Shown: positions 18,247 through 30,458 of the stretch, one piece after another
Layout of the letters: each line of letters opens with the position of its first letter
How positions within the stretch are numbered: position 1 is the first letter of the stretch
Assembly: GCF_004745525.1 (NCBI RefSeq)
Contig: NZ_RKLY01000007.1
Coordinates: 37,063-101,062 of the forward strand
Direction: 5' to 3'
From: Companilactobacillus suantsaicola
Lineage (GTDB): Bacteria; Bacillota; Bacilli; Lactobacillales; Lactobacillaceae
DNA length: 64,000 bases
Notes under the pieces: generated by a model
What the model saw: the letters and a program-made list of their open reading frames with translations, nothing else
Databases searched by the model: none
Told to the model about the DNA's origin: nothing
Program-made: the position numbers and the translations under genes

Positions 18247-21200
18247 CTAGAACAATGACAATTGATTTTCGTCGGGCATTCCATCTAAAACATGATTTTC
18301 TGTCATGTATTCGATAATAGTTTTCGAAACTTTTCCGCGAGTACCTAAATCTTGTTTAGATAAGAATGGTTGTTCCTCACGGGCAGCAACGATTTGCTTG
18401 GCAACGTTATCACCTAGGCCAGGAATGGCATTGAAAGGTGCTAGAAGCGTCTTGTCATCGATGATCTTGAAATCAAACGCATCTGACTTCTCTAAATCAA
18501 CCATCTTGATCTTAAAACCACGTTCCAAACATTCATTAGCCAATTCCAAAACTGTCAATAAGTTCTTTTCTTTAGTTGATGCGTCCATCCCTTTATCGTT
18601 GATAGCTTTCATTGAAGCCTTAACAGCATCTTTTCCGGTCGTCATGGCAACTAAATCGAAATCGTCAGCTCGAACTGAGAAATATGCACAATAATAATAA
18701 AGTGGATAATGGACTTTAAAGTAAGCAATTCTGAGCGCCATGATGATATAAGCAGTCGCATGGGCTCTAGGGAACATATACTTGATCTTCAAACAAGAGT
18801 CAATATACCAATCAGGTACATCGGCATCCTTCATGGCTTGTTTCCAGTCATCTGGAATACCACGACCTTTTCTAACATGTTCCATAATTTGAAAGGCCAT
18901 CTGTGAATCCATTCCATAGTGAATCAAATCCATCATGATATTATCACGACAACCAATAACATCTTTCAGAGTAACGACCCCTTTGTCGATTAACTCTTCC
19001 GCGTTACCTAACCAAACATCCGTCCCATGAGATAAACCTGAGATCTGGAGCAATTCAGCAAAAGTAGTTGGATGAGTCTTTTCTAACATGCCTCGAACAA
19101 ATCTAGTACCAAATTCGGGAACTCCTAGTGTACCGGTCTTAGAAAAGATTTGTTCTGGCGTAACATTGAGTGATTCGGTACCACTAAACAATTGCATAAC
19201 TCCAGGATCCTTAACTGGTAAACCCTTTGGATCGATTCCTGACAAATCTTGTAGCATACGAATCATCGTCGGATCATCATGTCCTAAGATATCAAGCTTT
19301 AAGATATTATCATGGATCGAATGGAAATCAAAGTGAGTCGTTTTCCAAAGTGCACTTTGATCATCAGCTGGATATTGGATTGGCGTAAAGTCGAAAATAT
19401 CCATGTAGTCTGGCACAACAATGATACCAGCTGGATGTTGACCAGTTGTTCGTTTAACACCAGTCGATCCCATAGCCAAACGTTCTTCCTCAGCGTTTCT
19501 GAAGTTTTGACCAGTTAGCTCTTCATAATTTTTAACGTAACCAAACGCTGTTCGATCAGCAATCGTACCAATCGTACCGGCACGGAAAACATGATCTTCC
19601 CCAAACAATACTTTCGTATAATTATGGGCAACAGGTTGATAATCACCAGAGAAGTTCAAATCAATATCAGGAACCTTATCACCTTTAAAACCTAAGAAAG
19701 TTTCAAAAGGAATATCCTGACCATCTTTGGCCAATTCAGCACCACATTTAGGACATTTCTTGTCTGGTAAATCATACCCAGAACCTACTTCACCTTTGGT
19801 AAAGAATTCTGAATACTTACACTTAGGACAACGATAATGTGGTGGCAAAGGATTAACTTCCGTAATTCCTGTCATCGTCGCAACGAAACTTGAGCCAACG
19901 GAACCACGGGAACCAACCAAATAACCATCTTTGTTAGATTTATAAACTAGCCGTTGAGCAATCAAATAAATAACTGAGAACCCATTACCAATGATACTCT
20001 TCAATTCTCTATCCATTCGCTTTTGAACTAGTTCTGGCAGTGGATCACCATATAATTCATGTGCTTTATTCATCGTCAAACTGCGAATTTCATCTTCCGC
20101 ACCCTCCATTTTTGGAGTATACAGTTTATCCTTGACGGGTGACATTTCATCAATTGAATCCATGATCTTCTTGGGATTATCGACAATGATTTCTTGTTCC
20201 GTCTGTTGATCCATAAAACTAAACTCATCAAACATCTCATTAGTCGTTCTAAATTGAACATCTGGCAACTCTGGTCGACGAGCCAAAGCGTTACTCTTAA
20301 CAGCTTTGATGACAATATCACGATAAACTTTGTCATGTGGATCAAGATAATGAATATCCCCAGTTGCTACAACTGGTTTATTCAATTCTTTTCCTAATTT
20401 AACGATATTTTTCAAAATCTGTTCAAGTGCATCTTCATCTTTGATAATTTTGATATCAATCAGATGTTGATACAAAGTCTTAGGCATGACCTCTAAATAA
20501 TCGTAATATTGAGCCAATTCACGAGTATCGTCATAACCCTTTTGCATCATACTAGTAAATACTTCACCATTCTCACAAGCTGAACCAACAATAATTCCTT
20601 CACGATACTTGTTCAACAAACGGCGGGGAACTCGAGCTGTTCGATAAAAATATCTGGTCATTGAATACGAAACAATTTTGAACATATTCTTCAGACCGGC
20701 TTGAGTCTTAGCTAGTAAAATTGCATGACTTGGGCGGGCTTGCTTGTAGGCTTCGTCCCCACCAATGTGATCATTTAATTGATCGACATTAGTCGTACCA
20801 AACTTGTCTTCCAGTTCCTCAAATAACTTATACATCAAATAGCCAGTCGTTTCAGCATCAGAATCGGCACGATGGTGATGTTCCAAAACAATATTGTAAC
20901 GTTTAGCCAATGAATCCAATTTGTGATTACGATATTCAGAATGTAATGTTCGTGACATTTCCAAAGTATCGATCACCGGCATTAATAATCTTGAGCGCCC
21001 CATTCTCGTTAAGGCCGCATTCATGAATCCCATATCAAAAGTAACATTGTGACCAACTAAGATAGCGTCACCCACAAAGTCATCCATGAATTCACCAACA
21101 ACTGTCTGCTCATCACCAGCATCTTTAACCATTTCATCAGTGATACTGGTCAAATTAGTCGTGACATCAGACAAAGGATGACCGGGATTAATAAATTTAT

Positions 21201-22551
21201 CAAAGCGGGCCACCACTTCGCCATCCTTCATTCTTGTGGCACCAATTTCAATGATTGAGTCATAAACTGCCGACAGACCAGTTGTTTCGGTATCAAAAAT
21301 GACATACTCGCTACCTTTTAGATCCTGATCACGCAAGTTATACGCAATTGGATTGCCTTCATCAACTAAATCAACTTCAACACCGTAGGCAATCTTAACG
21401 CCAAATTTCTTTCCAGCATTGTAAGCTTCCGGAAAGGCCTGTAAAGCATGATGATCAGTGATAGCAATTCCCGTTTGACCCCAAGAACTTGCACGTTTGA
21501 TCAAATCGGTTGCACTCGGAATGGCATCCATTTGACTCATATTCGTATGTGCATGTAATTCGATTCGCTTATTGTCTTCTGGAGCAGTATCCTGACGATT
21601 TTCATGTTTGATGATATTGATATCATTAGCCATAATGACCAATTCACGAGAAAAATTATCTTCTTGTACATTTCCACGTACTCTGATCCAAGTTCCCTTG
21701 TCTAGACTAGCAAAGAAGTTTTCGTCATCTTCGCCATTAGAAAACTTCTTGATACTGAATGAAGAAGTATAATCAGTCACTTTCATAATCAACAATGAAC
21801 GTCCAGACTTCAATTTACGAACATCAATATCAAAGACATAACCTTCAACAACTTTGTTACGGTCTTCTTCGATGATATCGACCATTTGCGTGATCTCTTG
21901 ATCATTAGGAATCTTGCGACCAACCTTAGACACGTTTCCAGCTGGTTTAGCGGCTTTTTTCTCACTAACTTCTTTAGCTTTAGCTTGAAATTGCTTAGTT
22001 TTTTCTTCGTTAGCAGCTTTCATCGCTGCTGCTTTTTCTTGATACTTGGCTTCATCAATATTGGTTCGAATCTTGAAATCAGGAAAACCGAGACTGCTGT
22101 ATTCTGACTGCAAACCTTCAACGACTTTACCATTGACAACATCAGCCATGAAATCATTTGAAACATCCAAAAAAACTTGGTCATTTTCCATATGTGGCGG
22201 TGTTTGACTAATCTTATCTAAGACCATTGGCGATTGAACATTACAGTCATTTAAGACATAGTTCCAATAATCTTTAATATCTTGTTCATTCAATTGAGAT
22301 TGAGTCGTTTTGATTTCAAAGTTAACTTGTGCGATTCCTTCAAAACTAGCACGCAAGGCCTGAACAAAAGTCATAAACTCTTTAAATGGCAAAACTTGTT
22401 TGAACTCAAAAAAGAAAGTCCATCTCTTACTATTTTTATGGACTTCCAATTTATTTAATTTGCCATCAACAAATGAATCTTGCGATGGTAAAAGACTTTC
22501 GAGTTTAATTTGCTTAACTAAAATTTGAAAAAGTTGTTTTGTATCTGACAT
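18247..22551 (-). CDS. polC: DNA polymerase III PolC, Gram-positive alpha subunit
   Basis: A 1434-residue replicative polymerase with built-in proofreading. An N-terminal region and an OB fold precede the PHP domain ([19 protein letters not shown], about 330). The DnaQ-type exonuclease is inserted into PHP ([19 protein letters not shown], about 418-590; HNVTFDMGF). A zinc-binding CPKC...CPKC pair lies near 905-940. The polymerase core has [12 protein letters not shown] and [11 protein letters not shown]. It ends in a helix-hairpin-helix region and a probable beta-clamp peptide (NQLSLF). Length is typical of PolC. It is the last gene of the pyrH-frr-uppS-cdsA-rseP-proS block. Confidence 0.99.
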   Translation of the reverse strand: MSDTKQLFQILVKQIKLESLLPSQDSFVDGKLNKLEVHKNSKRWTFFFEFKQVLPFKEFMTFVQALRASFEGIAQVNFEIKTTQSQLNEQDIKDYWNYVLNDCNVQSPMVLDKISQTPPHMENDQVFLDVSNDFMADVVNGKVVEGLQSEYSSLGFPDFKIRTNIDEAKYQEKAAAMKAANEEKTKQFQAKAKEVSEKKAAKPAGNVSKVGRKIPNDQEITQMVDIIEEDRNKVVEGYVFDIDVRKLKSGRSLLIMKVTDYTSSFSIKKFSNGEDDENFFASLDKGTWIRVRGNVQEDNFSRELVIMANDINIIKHENRQDTAPEDNKRIELHAHTNMSQMDAIPSATDLIKRASSWGQTGIAITDHHALQAFPEAYNAGKKFGVKIAYGVEVDLVDEGNPIAYNLRDQDLKGSEYVIFDTETTGLSAVYDSIIEIGATRMKDGEVVARFDKFINPGHPLSDVTTNLTSITDEMVKDAGDEQTVVGEFMDDFVGDAILVGHNVTFDMGFMNAALTRMGRSRLLMPVIDTLEMSRTLHSEYRNHKLDSLAKRYNIVLEHHHRADSDAETTGYLMYKLFEELEDKFGTTNVDQLNDHIGGDEAYKQARPSHAILLAKTQAGLKNMFKIVSYSMTRYFYRTARVPRRLLNKYREGIIVGSACENGEVFTSMMQKGYDDTRELAQYYDYLEVMPKTLYQHLIDIKIIKDEDALEQILKNIVKLGKELNKPVVATGDIHYLDPHDKVYRDIVIKAVKSNALARRPELPDVQFRTTNEMFDEFSFMDQQTEQEIIVDNPKKIMDSIDEMSPVKDKLYTPKMEGAEDEIRSLTMNKAHELYGDPLPELVQKRMDRELKSIIGNGFSVIYLIAQRLVYKSNKDGYLVGSRGSVGSSFVATMTGITEVNPLPPHYRCPKCKYSEFFTKGEVGSGYDLPDKKCPKCGAELAKDGQDIPFETFLGFKGDKVPDIDLNFSGDYQPVAHNYTKVLFGEDHVFRAGTIGTIADRTAFGYVKNYEELTGQNFRNAEEERLAMGSTGVKRTTGQHPAGIIVVPDYMDIFDFTPIQYPADDQSALWKTTHFDFHSIHDNILKLDILGHDDPTMIRMLQDLSGIDPKGLPVKDPGVMQLFSGTESLNVTPEQIFSKTGTLGVPEFGTRFVRGMLEKTHPTTFAELLQISGLSHGTDVWLGNAEELIDKGVVTLKDVIGCRDNIMMDLIHYGMDSQMAFQIMEHVRKGRGIPDDWKQAMKDADVPDWYIDSCLKIKYMFPRAHATAYIIMALRIAYFKVHYPLYYYCAYFSVRADDFDLVAMTTGKDAVKASMKAINDKGMDASTKEKNLLTVLELANECLERGFKIKMVDLEKSDAFDFKIIDDKTLLAPFNAIPGLGDNVAKQIVAAREEQPFLSKQDLGTRGKVSKTIIEYMTENHVLDGMPDENQLSLF

Positions 22552-22567
22552 ATTCTATCCTTCGAAA

Positions 22568-22586
22568 ATAAAAAAGGCCTAAGCCT
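22568..22586 (-). terminator. Weak terminator-like hairpin after proS
   Basis: On the minus strand a short AGGC/GCCT stem is followed by a run of six T residues, between proS and polC. The stem is only four pairs, so it would allow much read-through into polC. Confidence 0.35.
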
Positions 22587-22588
22587 CA

Positions 22589-24295
22589 TTACTGATTCTT
22601 AAGCAATATTTTTACTGAATTTACTAATTCATCTTTACTTACTTCAATTGTTTCACCAGTACTTCTTATCTTTAGTTCAACAATTCCGTCAGCTGCCTTT
22701 TTACCAACTGTGATTCTAATTGGTAAACCAATCAAATCTGAATCGGCAAATTTAACACCTGGACGTTCTTTACGATCATCAAGTAAAACATCGTATCCTT
22801 CATTTTGCAACAATTCAACAATTTCGTCACTCAATTTGCCTTGAACGTCATTATTGTACTTAATTGGAACAACATGGATTTGGTATGGAGCTAGTGCAAC
22901 TGGCCAAATAATTCCATTCTCGTCATTGTGTTGTTCAATGATAGCTGACAACAAACGAGAAATTCCGATACCGTAACAACCCATGATCAATGGATTTGAT
23001 TTTCCATTTTCATCTAAGAAATTAGCACCCAATGCTTTAGAGAATTTAGTACCCAATTTGAAAATGTGACCAATTTCAATACCACGAGTGAATTTGATTT
23101 TACCGTGGCCATCAGGTGAAGTTTCACCTTCCTTGATAATACGGAAATCTCTAAATTCAGGAGTCTCTTCAACAATGTCATCAAAGTTAGCGTTAAAGAG
23201 ATGCACATCAGCTTTGTTCAAACCAACGACAAAATTCATTAAACCAACTAATGAACTATCGTACAAGACCTTAACTTTTTCATCCATACCTTTAGGACCG
23301 ATAAAGCCAGGTACACTCTTGAAGACATCACTAACTTCTTCAGGTGTAGCTTCACGTAAGAAATCAGCACCCAAATAATTCTTCAATTTAACGTCATTGA
23401 CATCATAGTCGCCACGAATCATTACTAAGACTGGTTCGTCGTCAGCCATATAAGCTACAGCTTTCATGATTCTAGCTGGTTCAACTTTTAGAAGTTCTGC
23501 TAAAGCGGAAATTGTATGAACATTAGGAGTATCAACTTCCTTAGCTTCCTTTTTGTCTTCAACTAGATTTTCATCCATTTTACTTGCGGCCATTTCCAAG
23601 TTAGCTGAATAGTCACTGTCATCTGAATAAGCGATAGTATCTTCACCAATATCAGCAATGGCAGAAAATTCCTTAGAATCAGTTCCACCCATGGCACCAG
23701 CATCACCGATAATAGCACGATAATTAAGACCGGCAGCATCAAAAATGTTGCGGTAAGCTTGTTCCATTTGGTTGAAAATAACATCTAATTGATCTTTATT
23801 AGCAGTAAATGAATATGCATCTTGCATTAAGAATTCACGACCACGTAATAAACCATAACGAGGACGATCTTCATCACGATACTTCATTTGCATTTGATAT
23901 AAAACAAGTGGCAATTTCTTGTAACTATTCAAGCTTTCCTTTACAACACTGGTAAAAGTTTCTTCATGAGTTGGTCCTAAAACGAACTCTCTTTCATGAC
24001 GATCCTTTAATTTGAAAAGATTATCACCGTATGTTTCATAACGGCCACTTTCTTTCCACAAGTCGGCAGGCAAAATAGCAGGCATTTGCATTTCAGCTGC
24101 GTCAACTTTATCCATTTCCTTACGGATAATATCTTCAAGTTTACGAATTACAGACCAGGCAAGTGGTAAATAACTATACACACCGGCTGAAACTTGACGA
24201 ACATATCCGGCTCTCAACATCAATTGATGACTGACAGCTTCCGCATCTGAAGGTGTTTGCTTCAGTGTTGGAATATATAATTTTGATTGTTTCAA
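22589..24295 (-). CDS. proS: Prolyl-tRNA synthetase (bacterial type)
   Basis: A 568-residue class II synthetase charging tRNA-Pro. Motif 2 region [24 protein letters not shown] (about 140-160) and the motif 3 region [11 protein letters not shown] are intact. A YbaK-like editing insertion (about 235-400; [15 protein letters not shown]) removes Ala from mischarged tRNA. A C-terminal anticodon-binding domain follows ([30 protein letters not shown]). Length matches the bacterial form with editing domain. No T-box leader is possible, because the gene starts only 12 bases after rseP. Confidence 0.98.
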   Translation of the reverse strand: MKQSKLYIPTLKQTPSDAEAVSHQLMLRAGYVRQVSAGVYSYLPLAWSVIRKLEDIIRKEMDKVDAAEMQMPAILPADLWKESGRYETYGDNLFKLKDRHEREFVLGPTHEETFTSVVKESLNSYKKLPLVLYQMQMKYRDEDRPRYGLLRGREFLMQDAYSFTANKDQLDVIFNQMEQAYRNIFDAAGLNYRAIIGDAGAMGGTDSKEFSAIADIGEDTIAYSDDSDYSANLEMAASKMDENLVEDKKEAKEVDTPNVHTISALAELLKVEPARIMKAVAYMADDEPVLVMIRGDYDVNDVKLKNYLGADFLREATPEEVSDVFKSVPGFIGPKGMDEKVKVLYDSSLVGLMNFVVGLNKADVHLFNANFDDIVEETPEFRDFRIIKEGETSPDGHGKIKFTRGIEIGHIFKLGTKFSKALGANFLDENGKSNPLIMGCYGIGISRLLSAIIEQHNDENGIIWPVALAPYQIHVVPIKYNNDVQGKLSDEIVELLQNEGYDVLLDDRKERPGVKFADSDLIGLPIRITVGKKAADGIVELKIRSTGETIEVSKDELVNSVKILLKNQ

Positions 24296-24307
24296 GTTCT
24301 TATCCCC

Positions 24308-25570
24308 CTACTTTATAAAGAAACGCTGAATATCATTCCAAGTAACAGCAATCATTAAAAGTACTAAAATTCCGACACCAACAAGCGTGATGGCTGTTTC
24401 GTATTGTTCTGGAATTGGCTTTCTTCTGATTGCTTCAACGATATTTAATAAAATCTTTCCACCATCTAAGGCAGGAATTGGAATTAAATTAACAATTCCT
24501 AAGTTCATTGAAAGCATTGATGTAAATAAAATAATATTGATCAATCCTTGCGAGGCTACTTGCGATGTCATCGAGTAAATCCCGACTGGTCCTGATAATT
24601 GATTGATGTTGAATCCACCAGAAACCATCTTTCCTAAAGCTTGAAAGACCATCACAGTCGTACCCCAACTGTAAGAAAAACCATACTTGATCTTAGCGAT
24701 AACACTTGAGTCACGCTTAGGCATAATACCGATTAGACCGTATTTTTGACCTTGTGATTTAACCGTCTTTGGTGTCAAAGTGACCGTTCTAGTCTTTTCA
24801 CCAGACTTAACTTGCAAAGTAGTTTTCTTACCAGGATTATTTTGAATGTTGGTCGATAGAGCTGTCCAAGATCCCGTTTTCTTCCCGTTAACACTCAAAA
24901 TCGTGTCGTTAACTTGCAAACCAGCTGCTTGGGCAACGGAATTTTTCTCAATATGCCCCAGTTGATTTGTCGCAACACCATTCATCATAAAAGCAGCTAA
25001 AATTGCAGCTACTACAGCCAGAACAAAGTTATTAAACGGACCAGCAAAATTAGTGATCATTCTTTTCCAAACAGAAACGGACTGAAGTTGAACATCTCGT
25101 GGTGCGATTTGAACTTCAGTTCCGTCTTCTTCAACAATTGTTGCATCATGATCTACTGAATACTTTTTAACGACTGATTCGTCGCCATTTTCATAACCCT
25201 CAATCACTAAATCATCAACTAAATCTGATTTAGAAATCTGTACTGGGACCGCATTTGCATCATAAACTTTACTGGAAGTTATTATTTTGACTACTTTATC
25301 TTGATCATTTAAAACTAAAGATGCCATCGTTCCTGGTTGAATATCGGAATCGTCTTCTTGTGCTCCGGCCATTCGAACGTAACCACCCAAAGGTAATAGT
25401 CTCAAGGTATAGGTCGTATGGTTTTTACGATAAGCGACAATCTTTGGCCCCATTCCAACAGAAAATTCCCGCACCAAGATGCCGGATTTTTTTGCTGCAT
25501 AATAATGTCCAAATTCATGAACAATAACCAAAATACCAAAAACGATAATAAACGTAATTATTGCGGTCAT
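24308..25570 (-). CDS. rseP: Site-2 intramembrane metalloprotease RseP/RasP (Eep family)
   Basis: A 420-residue membrane protease that cuts transmembrane segments such as anti-sigma factors, signal peptides or pheromone precursors. The zinc motif HEFGH is at residues 18-22 in the first membrane helix. The third ligand is in the later helix motif NLIPIPALDGGKI (about 360-372). A PDZ domain occupies about 190-280 (AAGLQVNDTILSVNGK). An extra loop of about 90 residues stands between the first helix and the second helix. At least four hydrophobic helices are visible. The position cdsA-rseP-proS-polC is conserved in Firmicutes. Confidence 0.96.
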   Translation of the reverse strand: MTAIITFIIVFGILVIVHEFGHYYAAKKSGILVREFSVGMGPKIVAYRKNHTTYTLRLLPLGGYVRMAGAQEDDSDIQPGTMASLVLNDQDKVVKIITSSKVYDANAVPVQISKSDLVDDLVIEGYENGDESVVKKYSVDHDATIVEEDGTEVQIAPRDVQLQSVSVWKRMITNFAGPFNNFVLAVVAAILAAFMMNGVATNQLGHIEKNSVAQAAGLQVNDTILSVNGKKTGSWTALSTNIQNNPGKKTTLQVKSGEKTRTVTLTPKTVKSQGQKYGLIGIMPKRDSSVIAKIKYGFSYSWGTTVMVFQALGKMVSGGFNINQLSGPVGIYSMTSQVASQGLINIILFTSMLSMNLGIVNLIPIPALDGGKILLNIVEAIRRKPIPEQYETAITLVGVGILVLLMIAVTWNDIQRFFIK

Positions 25571-25589
25571 TTTAACCTCCAGAAGTTGC

Positions 25590-26384
25590 TTAAACTAAAC
25601 CAAAAATGTGTAACAACGGTAACACGATCAACATGCTATCGAAACGATCTAAAATTCCACCGTGACCCGGTAAAATATTTCCTGAATCCTTAACTTTGTA
25701 ATAACGCTTGTAAGCTGATTCGATCAAATCACCCATTTGTCCCATAATTGACAAGACAAAGGCAATCATCAACATTGTAGTGATCGAGTATTCTTGTGGA
25801 ACAAATATCATGTAAACTCCCGATAAAATGAGTGCCATGATAATTCCAGCAATAGTACCTTCCCAAGTTTTATTGGGACTAATAGCTGGCCAAAGCTTAT
25901 GTTTACCAATTTTTCTACCAAAGGTATAGGCAAAAATGTCAGTTGACCAAACGACAATCAAGGCATACATCAACAAGCCAAGACCGGGTTGAGAATTTCT
26001 TACGGCAGCTAAATAATGGAAACCAGTACCAATGTAAAGCATCGAAACCACTGACACGCCAGCATCTTCAAAATTGAATTTATTCTTTGTTAAGACAGTA
26101 ATTACCAACAAAATTACGGCAAAAACATAAAATAAATCTAATCGTGTAAAACTCTTAGGCAACCATCCAGCATAAAATCCATTAGGTACAACTAATACTA
26201 GAGTTCCTAAAATTGTTACTAAGAAATCTACTGAGACAATGATACGCTTACGCATAATGTATATCTCAAAAACACCAACTGCGGCTAAAGCTGCAGCTGC
26301 AACCTCTAACCAAACTCCGCCCGCTAGCAATATGGGAATAAAGATTGCTAATGCAATAACGGCAGTAATGACACGTTGTTTCAT
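25590..26384 (-). CDS. cdsA: Phosphatidate cytidylyltransferase CdsA
   Basis: A 264-residue integral membrane enzyme making CDP-diacylglycerol from phosphatidic acid and CTP, the branch point for phosphatidylglycerol and cardiolipin. About eight hydrophobic helices are visible. The C-terminal CDS signature is clear (KDSGNILPGHGGILDRFDSM, about 231-250), as is SPNKTWEG. It lies 14 bases after uppS and 19 bases before rseP, in the conserved uppS-cdsA-rseP order. Confidence 0.97.
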   Translation of the reverse strand: MKQRVITAVIALAIFIPILLAGGVWLEVAAAALAAVGVFEIYIMRKRIIVSVDFLVTILGTLVLVVPNGFYAGWLPKSFTRLDLFYVFAVILLVITVLTKNKFNFEDAGVSVVSMLYIGTGFHYLAAVRNSQPGLGLLMYALIVVWSTDIFAYTFGRKIGKHKLWPAISPNKTWEGTIAGIIMALILSGVYMIFVPQEYSITTMLMIAFVLSIMGQMGDLIESAYKRYYKVKDSGNILPGHGGILDRFDSMLIVLPLLHIFGLV

Positions 26385-26398
26385 AATTTTCCCCCAAA

Positions 26399-27142
26399 CT
26401 AAACTGATCCGAAACGTCGATCTCTGCGATCGAACTCTTTAATGTCTTTAATTAAATCATCAACCGTAAAATCTGGCCAATAACTGTCATCAAAAATCAT
26501 TTCTGTATAGGCTAATTGCCAAAGCATGAAGTTAGAGATTCTTTCTTCTCCACTAGTTCTAATTAAAAGATCAGGATCTGCCAAATCTTTCAAATGACTA
26601 GTTAACAAATGATCAGCGAATACAGAATCATCTATCTTGCTTGGGTCTATTGAACCACTTGCAGCCTCAATTGCCAAATTTTTAGCAGCATTGACAATTT
26701 CAGCACGACCACCATAGTTAAAAGCAAAATTGAGGATCATCCCAGTATTATCCTTCGTATCCTCAACTGCTTTTAAAACTACTTTTTTAGTCTTTTCTGG
26801 CAAGTGATCAGTAAATCCAGTCACGAACACTTGAATGTTCTCTTTAATTAAATCAGGCATAAAAGTCCCAAAGAAGTCGACTGGCAATTTCATTAAGAAA
26901 TTGACCTCTTTACTAGGACGACTCCAATTTTCAGTTGAAAAAGCATATAGACTCAAAACTTTAACTCCTAAATGACTGGCAGCAGTAGCAATCGTTTTGA
27001 CGTTTTCCATCCCTTCTTTATGTCCGGCAATTCTTGGCTGACCTTTTCTTTTAGCCCAACGTCCGTTACCGTCCATAATGATGGCGATATGCTTTGGAAC
27101 TGATATTTCTGGATCTAATTGTTTTTTACTATCATCTGTCAT
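26399..27142 (-). CDS. uppS: Undecaprenyl diphosphate synthase (isoprenyl transferase)
   Basis: A 247-residue cis-prenyltransferase that extends farnesyl diphosphate with isopentenyl diphosphate to the C55 lipid carrier for peptidoglycan and teichoic acids. HIAIIMDGNGRWAKRKG (about 18-34) holds the catalytic Asp and the diphosphate loop. LYAFSTENWSRP, NFAFNYGGRAEI and DLLIRTSGEERISNFMLWQLAYTE complete the five family regions. Length is normal. It sits between frr (9 bases away) and cdsA (14 bases). Confidence 0.98.
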   Translation of the reverse strand: MTDDSKKQLDPEISVPKHIAIIMDGNGRWAKRKGQPRIAGHKEGMENVKTIATAASHLGVKVLSLYAFSTENWSRPSKEVNFLMKLPVDFFGTFMPDLIKENIQVFVTGFTDHLPEKTKKVVLKAVEDTKDNTGMILNFAFNYGGRAEIVNAAKNLAIEAASGSIDPSKIDDSVFADHLLTSHLKDLADPDLLIRTSGEERISNFMLWQLAYTEMIFDDSYWPDFTVDDLIKDIKEFDRRDRRFGSV

Positions 27143-27150
27143 AAGGAATT

Positions 27151-27708
27151 TTATCCTTCAGTAATTTCTTTTTCTTTGGCTGCTGCAAGTTTATCAACAT
27201 CAGCAATGGCTGAATCAGTAACTTTTTGAACATCTTTTTCCAAAGTATGGAATTCATCCTCAGTTACATCATTAGCTTTCAATTGCTTCTTTAAATCGTC
27301 CATAGCTTCACGACGAACGTTTCTAACGGCGATTCGTGTTCCTTCAGCCTCTTTACCTACTTGCTTAGCAATCTCTTGTCTACGCTCACCAGTAAGCTGT
27401 GGGATAACCAAACGAATCACTTTTCCATCATTAGCAGGATTCAAACCTAAATCTGATGAATTGATAGCATGTTCAATATCATCAAGTGATGATTGATCAT
27501 AAGGTGTAATCAATAATACACGTGCTTCAGGAATATTGATCGATGCCACTTGATTCAAAGGTACATCGGTACCATAGTATGAAACTTTAACATTGTTCAA
27601 AATTGAAGCATTAGCTTTACCGGCACGAATGTTGGCCAATTCTTTTCTCAATACTTCAATTGAAATTGACATATTTTCTTGTGCTTTAGTTATCGCTTTA
27701 TTCGTCAT
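27151..27708 (-). CDS. frr: Ribosome recycling factor
   Basis: A 185-residue tRNA-mimic protein that splits post-termination ribosomes together with EF-G. Conserved parts are [29 protein letters not shown], and [16 protein letters not shown] in the three-helix-bundle/beta-alpha-beta fold. The start [10 protein letters not shown] at 27708 gives the standard 185 residues. Upstream ATG at 27711 and GTG at 27717 are also in frame. The start lies inside the end of pyrH (11-base overlap), so translation is probably coupled. Confidence 0.97.
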   Translation of the reverse strand: MTNKAITKAQENMSISIEVLRKELANIRAGKANASILNNVKVSYYGTDVPLNQVASINIPEARVLLITPYDQSSLDDIEHAINSSDLGLNPANDGKVIRLVIPQLTGERRQEIAKQVGKEAEGTRIAVRNVRREAMDDLKKQLKANDVTEDEFHTLEKDVQKVTDSAIADVDKLAAAKEKEITEG

Positions 27709-28432
27709 CATTACCACCCTTTATAATTGTTCCAATATTTTCGCCTTGAACAACCTTTTTAATATTTTCAGGCTTATTCAAGTTAAAGACGATCAATGGA
27801 ATATCATTATCCATTGACAATGAGGAAGCTGTTGTATCCATTACTCCAAGGTTCTTATTAATAATATCAAGTTGTGTCAATTCTGAATACTTCTTAGCAT
27901 TTGGATCTTTCTTAGGATCAGCTGAGTAAACACCATCGACATTGTTCTTAGCCATCAAAATAACATCGGCTTCGATTTCAGCAGCACGTAGAACAGATGT
28001 TGTATCAGTTGAGAAGTAAGGATTACCAGTCCCACCAGCAAAGATTACTACACGACCCTTCTCTAGATGTCTAATAGCCTTTCTTCTGATGTAAGGTTCA
28101 GCAACTTGGCGCATTTCAATTGATGTTTGAACTCGTGTTGGCACACCAATATGTTCCAAACCATCTTGCAGTGCTAAACCATTCATAACTGTGGCCATCA
28201 TACCCATGTAATCGGCTTGAGCACGATCCATACCCATTTCGGCACCAGTTTCACCACGCCAAATATTTCCACCACCACAAACAATGGCTACTTGGACACC
28301 TAAATCGTGAACACTTTTAATTTGTTCAGCAATTTGTTTAATAACTGGGGGATTGATTCCAAATCCTACCTCACCAGCTAGGGCTTCTCCAGAAACTTTT
28401 AAAATAACTCTTTTATACTTGATATCAGGCAT
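27698..28432 (-). CDS. pyrH: UMP kinase
   Basis: A 244-residue hexameric amino-acid-kinase-fold enzyme making UDP from UMP and ATP. It has [12 protein letters not shown] at the start, [30 protein letters not shown], and [16 protein letters not shown], which form the ATP and UMP sites. It is first in the pyrH-frr-uppS-cdsA-rseP-proS-polC block. The 169-base gap before tsf contains the tsf terminator and an AT-rich stretch without a good promoter match. An AAAGGAGAG ribosome site precedes the start. Confidence 0.98.
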   Translation of the reverse strand: MPDIKYKRVILKVSGEALAGEVGFGINPPVIKQIAEQIKSVHDLGVQVAIVCGGGNIWRGETGAEMGMDRAQADYMGMMATVMNGLALQDGLEHIGVPTRVQTSIEMRQVAEPYIRRKAIRHLEKGRVVIFAGGTGNPYFSTDTTSVLRAAEIEADVILMAKNNVDGVYSADPKKDPNAKKYSELTQLDIINKNLGVMDTTASSLSMDNDIPLIVFNLNKPENIKKVVQGENIGTIIKGGNDDE

Positions 28433-28543
28433 AAGTACTCTCCTTTAATTTTGCTATTTAACATTTTAACATATTAGATTAGTCTAAATTTATCTATTGA
28501 CTATTTTTAAATAAAAATTGCTAGGATACAACCCTAAATACAA

Positions 28544-28580
28544 GAAAAGGTCGTTTAATTCATTACGAATTAAGCGACCT
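28544..28580 (-). terminator. tsf terminator
   Basis: Arms AGGTCGTTTAATTC and GAATTAAGCGACCT (14 pairs, one G.U) with a 5-base loop are followed by TTTTCTT on the minus strand. It separates rpsB-tsf from pyrH. Confidence 0.92.
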
Positions 28581-28601
28581 CTCTTTCAAATTAGTAAATA
28601 A

Positions 28602-29477
28602 TTACTTCATTTGGTTCTTTACTTCTTCAGCAAAGTCTTCTTGTTTCTTTTCGATTCCTTCGCCAACTTCGTAACGAACGAATGAAACTAACTTACTGTT
28701 CTTTGATTCAACGAATTGTTGAACAGTCATATCTGAATCCTTAACGAATTCTTGGTCAGCCAAACTAATTTCTGACAAGAACTTGTTTAAACGGCCTTCA
28801 ACGATTCTAGGAATAATCTTTTCAGGTTTACCTTCAGCCTTTGTTTCTTCAGTGAAGATAGCCTTTTCATGTTCCAAACGATCTTCAGGAACTTGATTAC
28901 GATCCATATATTCTGGGTTGATAGCTGCAACGTGCATAGCAACGTCTTTAGCAGCATCTTCATCTTTACCTTCAAGAGTAACGATAGCACCGATTAAGCC
29001 ACCGTTATGTAAGTAAGCACCGAATACTTGTGAATCAGTCTTATCAAGAACTTGGAAACGTCTCAATGAAATCTTTTCACCGATAACAGCTGTTAAGCCT
29101 GTGATGGCGTCGTTAATTGTTTGGTCACCAATCTTAAGTGCCAAAGCTTCATCCATGTCTTTAGGTTCATTTTCAACAATAGCTTTACCAATTTCGTTTA
29201 CAAGATTGATAAATTTGTCATTTGATGAAACAAAGTCAGTTTCTGAATTAACTTCGATAATAGCAGCTTTGTTACCTGAAACTTCGATATGTGTCAAACC
29301 TTCAGCAGCAATGTTTCCACTCTTCTTAGCAGCTTTAGCAATACCCTTTTCGCGAAGTTTGTCGATAGCCTCTTGCATGTTACCGTCAGCAGCAACCAAT
29401 GCTTTTTTAGCATCCATCATACCAACGCTTGTCTTATCACGTAATTCTTTAACTTGAGCAGCAGTAATTTTAGCCAT
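28602..29477 (-). CDS. tsf: Elongation factor Ts
   Basis: A 291-residue guanine-nucleotide exchange factor for EF-Tu. The N-terminal UBA-like domain reads [19 protein letters not shown]. The catalytic TDFV motif ([13 protein letters not shown], about 76-88) inserts into EF-Tu. Two core subdomains follow. The sequence ends in [21 protein letters not shown], the usual C-terminal signature. It is co-transcribed with rpsB from 64 bases upstream. Confidence 0.98.
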   Translation of the reverse strand: MAKITAAQVKELRDKTSVGMMDAKKALVAADGNMQEAIDKLREKGIAKAAKKSGNIAAEGLTHIEVSGNKAAIIEVNSETDFVSSNDKFINLVNEIGKAIVENEPKDMDEALALKIGDQTINDAITGLTAVIGEKISLRRFQVLDKTDSQVFGAYLHNGGLIGAIVTLEGKDEDAAKDVAMHVAAINPEYMDRNQVPEDRLEHEKAIFTEETKAEGKPEKIIPRIVEGRLNKFLSEISLADQEFVKDSDMTVQQFVESKNSKLVSFVRYEVGEGIEKKQEDFAEEVKNQMK

Positions 29478-29541
29478 TAGTAATCCTCCAGTCGTATAAA
29501 TAAAGCCATCTTACTCAGATGACTCTATTTTACGCTTATTA

Positions 29542-30351
29542 TTATTTGTTATCTTCGTTATTTGATGAGTTTTTAGCTTCTGCTAAATCTTCAATAGATT
29601 TTGCGTCAGCAGCATCAGCGTTTTCGTTGTTGTCTTCCTTAGCAAAGTCTGCATCTGAAACAGCTTCTTCACCTTGTTTACCTTCAACGATAGCGTCAGC
29701 CATCTTAGATGTGATCAATCTAACGGCACGAATAGCATCGTCGTTTGATGGAATGATAACATCGATAGGATCTGGATCTGTGTTTGTATCAACCATAGCT
29801 ACGATAGGAATGTTAAGTTTCTTAGCTTCGTTAACAGCAATGTTTTCCTTATGAGGGTCAACAATAAACATAACATCAGGAATTCTTGGCATATCTTCGA
29901 TACCACCAAGGAATTTCTCTAACTTAGCTTGTTGCTTTGTAAGTAAAGCAACTTCTTTCTTAGGTAGACGTTCAAAAGTACCGTCTTCAGACATAGCTTT
30001 GATGTCCTTTAATCTCTTGATACGTTTTTGGATTGTGTTCCAGTTAGTCAAAGTACCACCTAACCAACGATGGTTAACATAGTATTGGCCAGCACGTGTT
30101 GCTTCTTCAGCGATAGCATCTTGTGCTTGTTTCTTTGTACCAACGAATAGGAAAATACCATCATCACCGGCAACAGCCTTCATATAGTTGTAAGCATCGT
30201 CGATCATGCGTACTGTTTTTTGTAAATCAATGATGTAAATACCATTTCTTTGTGTAAAGATAAATGGCTTCATCTTAGGGTTCCATCTTCTTGTTTGGTG
30301 ACCGAAATGTACACCGGCTTCAAGAAGTTGTTTCATAGAAATAACTGACAT
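29542..30351 (-). CDS. rpsB: 30S ribosomal protein S2
   Basis: A 269-residue small-subunit protein. It has the conserved [23 protein letters not shown] start, [39 protein letters not shown] and [12 protein letters not shown]. The last 40 residues are an acidic Asn/Glu/Asp-rich tail. The start MSVIS at 30351 is chosen because AGGAGG lies 8 bases upstream. A frame reaching 30384 would run into the structured leader. It is expressed with tsf from a good promoter and a hairpin leader that may allow feedback by S2. Confidence 0.98.
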   Translation of the reverse strand: MSVISMKQLLEAGVHFGHQTRRWNPKMKPFIFTQRNGIYIIDLQKTVRMIDDAYNYMKAVAGDDGIFLFVGTKKQAQDAIAEEATRAGQYYVNHRWLGGTLTNWNTIQKRIKRLKDIKAMSEDGTFERLPKKEVALLTKQQAKLEKFLGGIEDMPRIPDVMFIVDPHKENIAVNEAKKLNIPIVAMVDTNTDPDPIDVIIPSNDDAIRAVRLITSKMADAIVEGKQGEEAVSDADFAKEDNNENADAADAKSIEDLAEAKNSSNNEDNK

Positions 30352-30452
30352 AAAAAGTTCCTCCTGGTTTTTACCTCCACTCAAGTCTTATTCATTCAAA
30401 ACGCGACCTGCGCACCATCGAATGAATCGTTGAGTGTGTGTATTCAATACGG
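30352..30452 (-). promoter_or_regulatory. Structured rpsB leader
   Basis: The 5' untranslated region of about 100 bases holds a long stem at 30378-30436. Arms are CACTCAA with TTGAGTG, and ATTCATTC with GAATGAAT, around a GC-rich 22-base loop (CGCGACCTGCGCACC). It is a good candidate for autogenous control by S2, or for a stable leader. The fold is seen. The regulatory role is inferred. Confidence 0.6.
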
Positions 30453-30458
30453 TTTAAT

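Noticed and set aside
22561..24307. T-box leader for proS
   Set aside because: proS starts 12 bases after rseP, leaving no leader.
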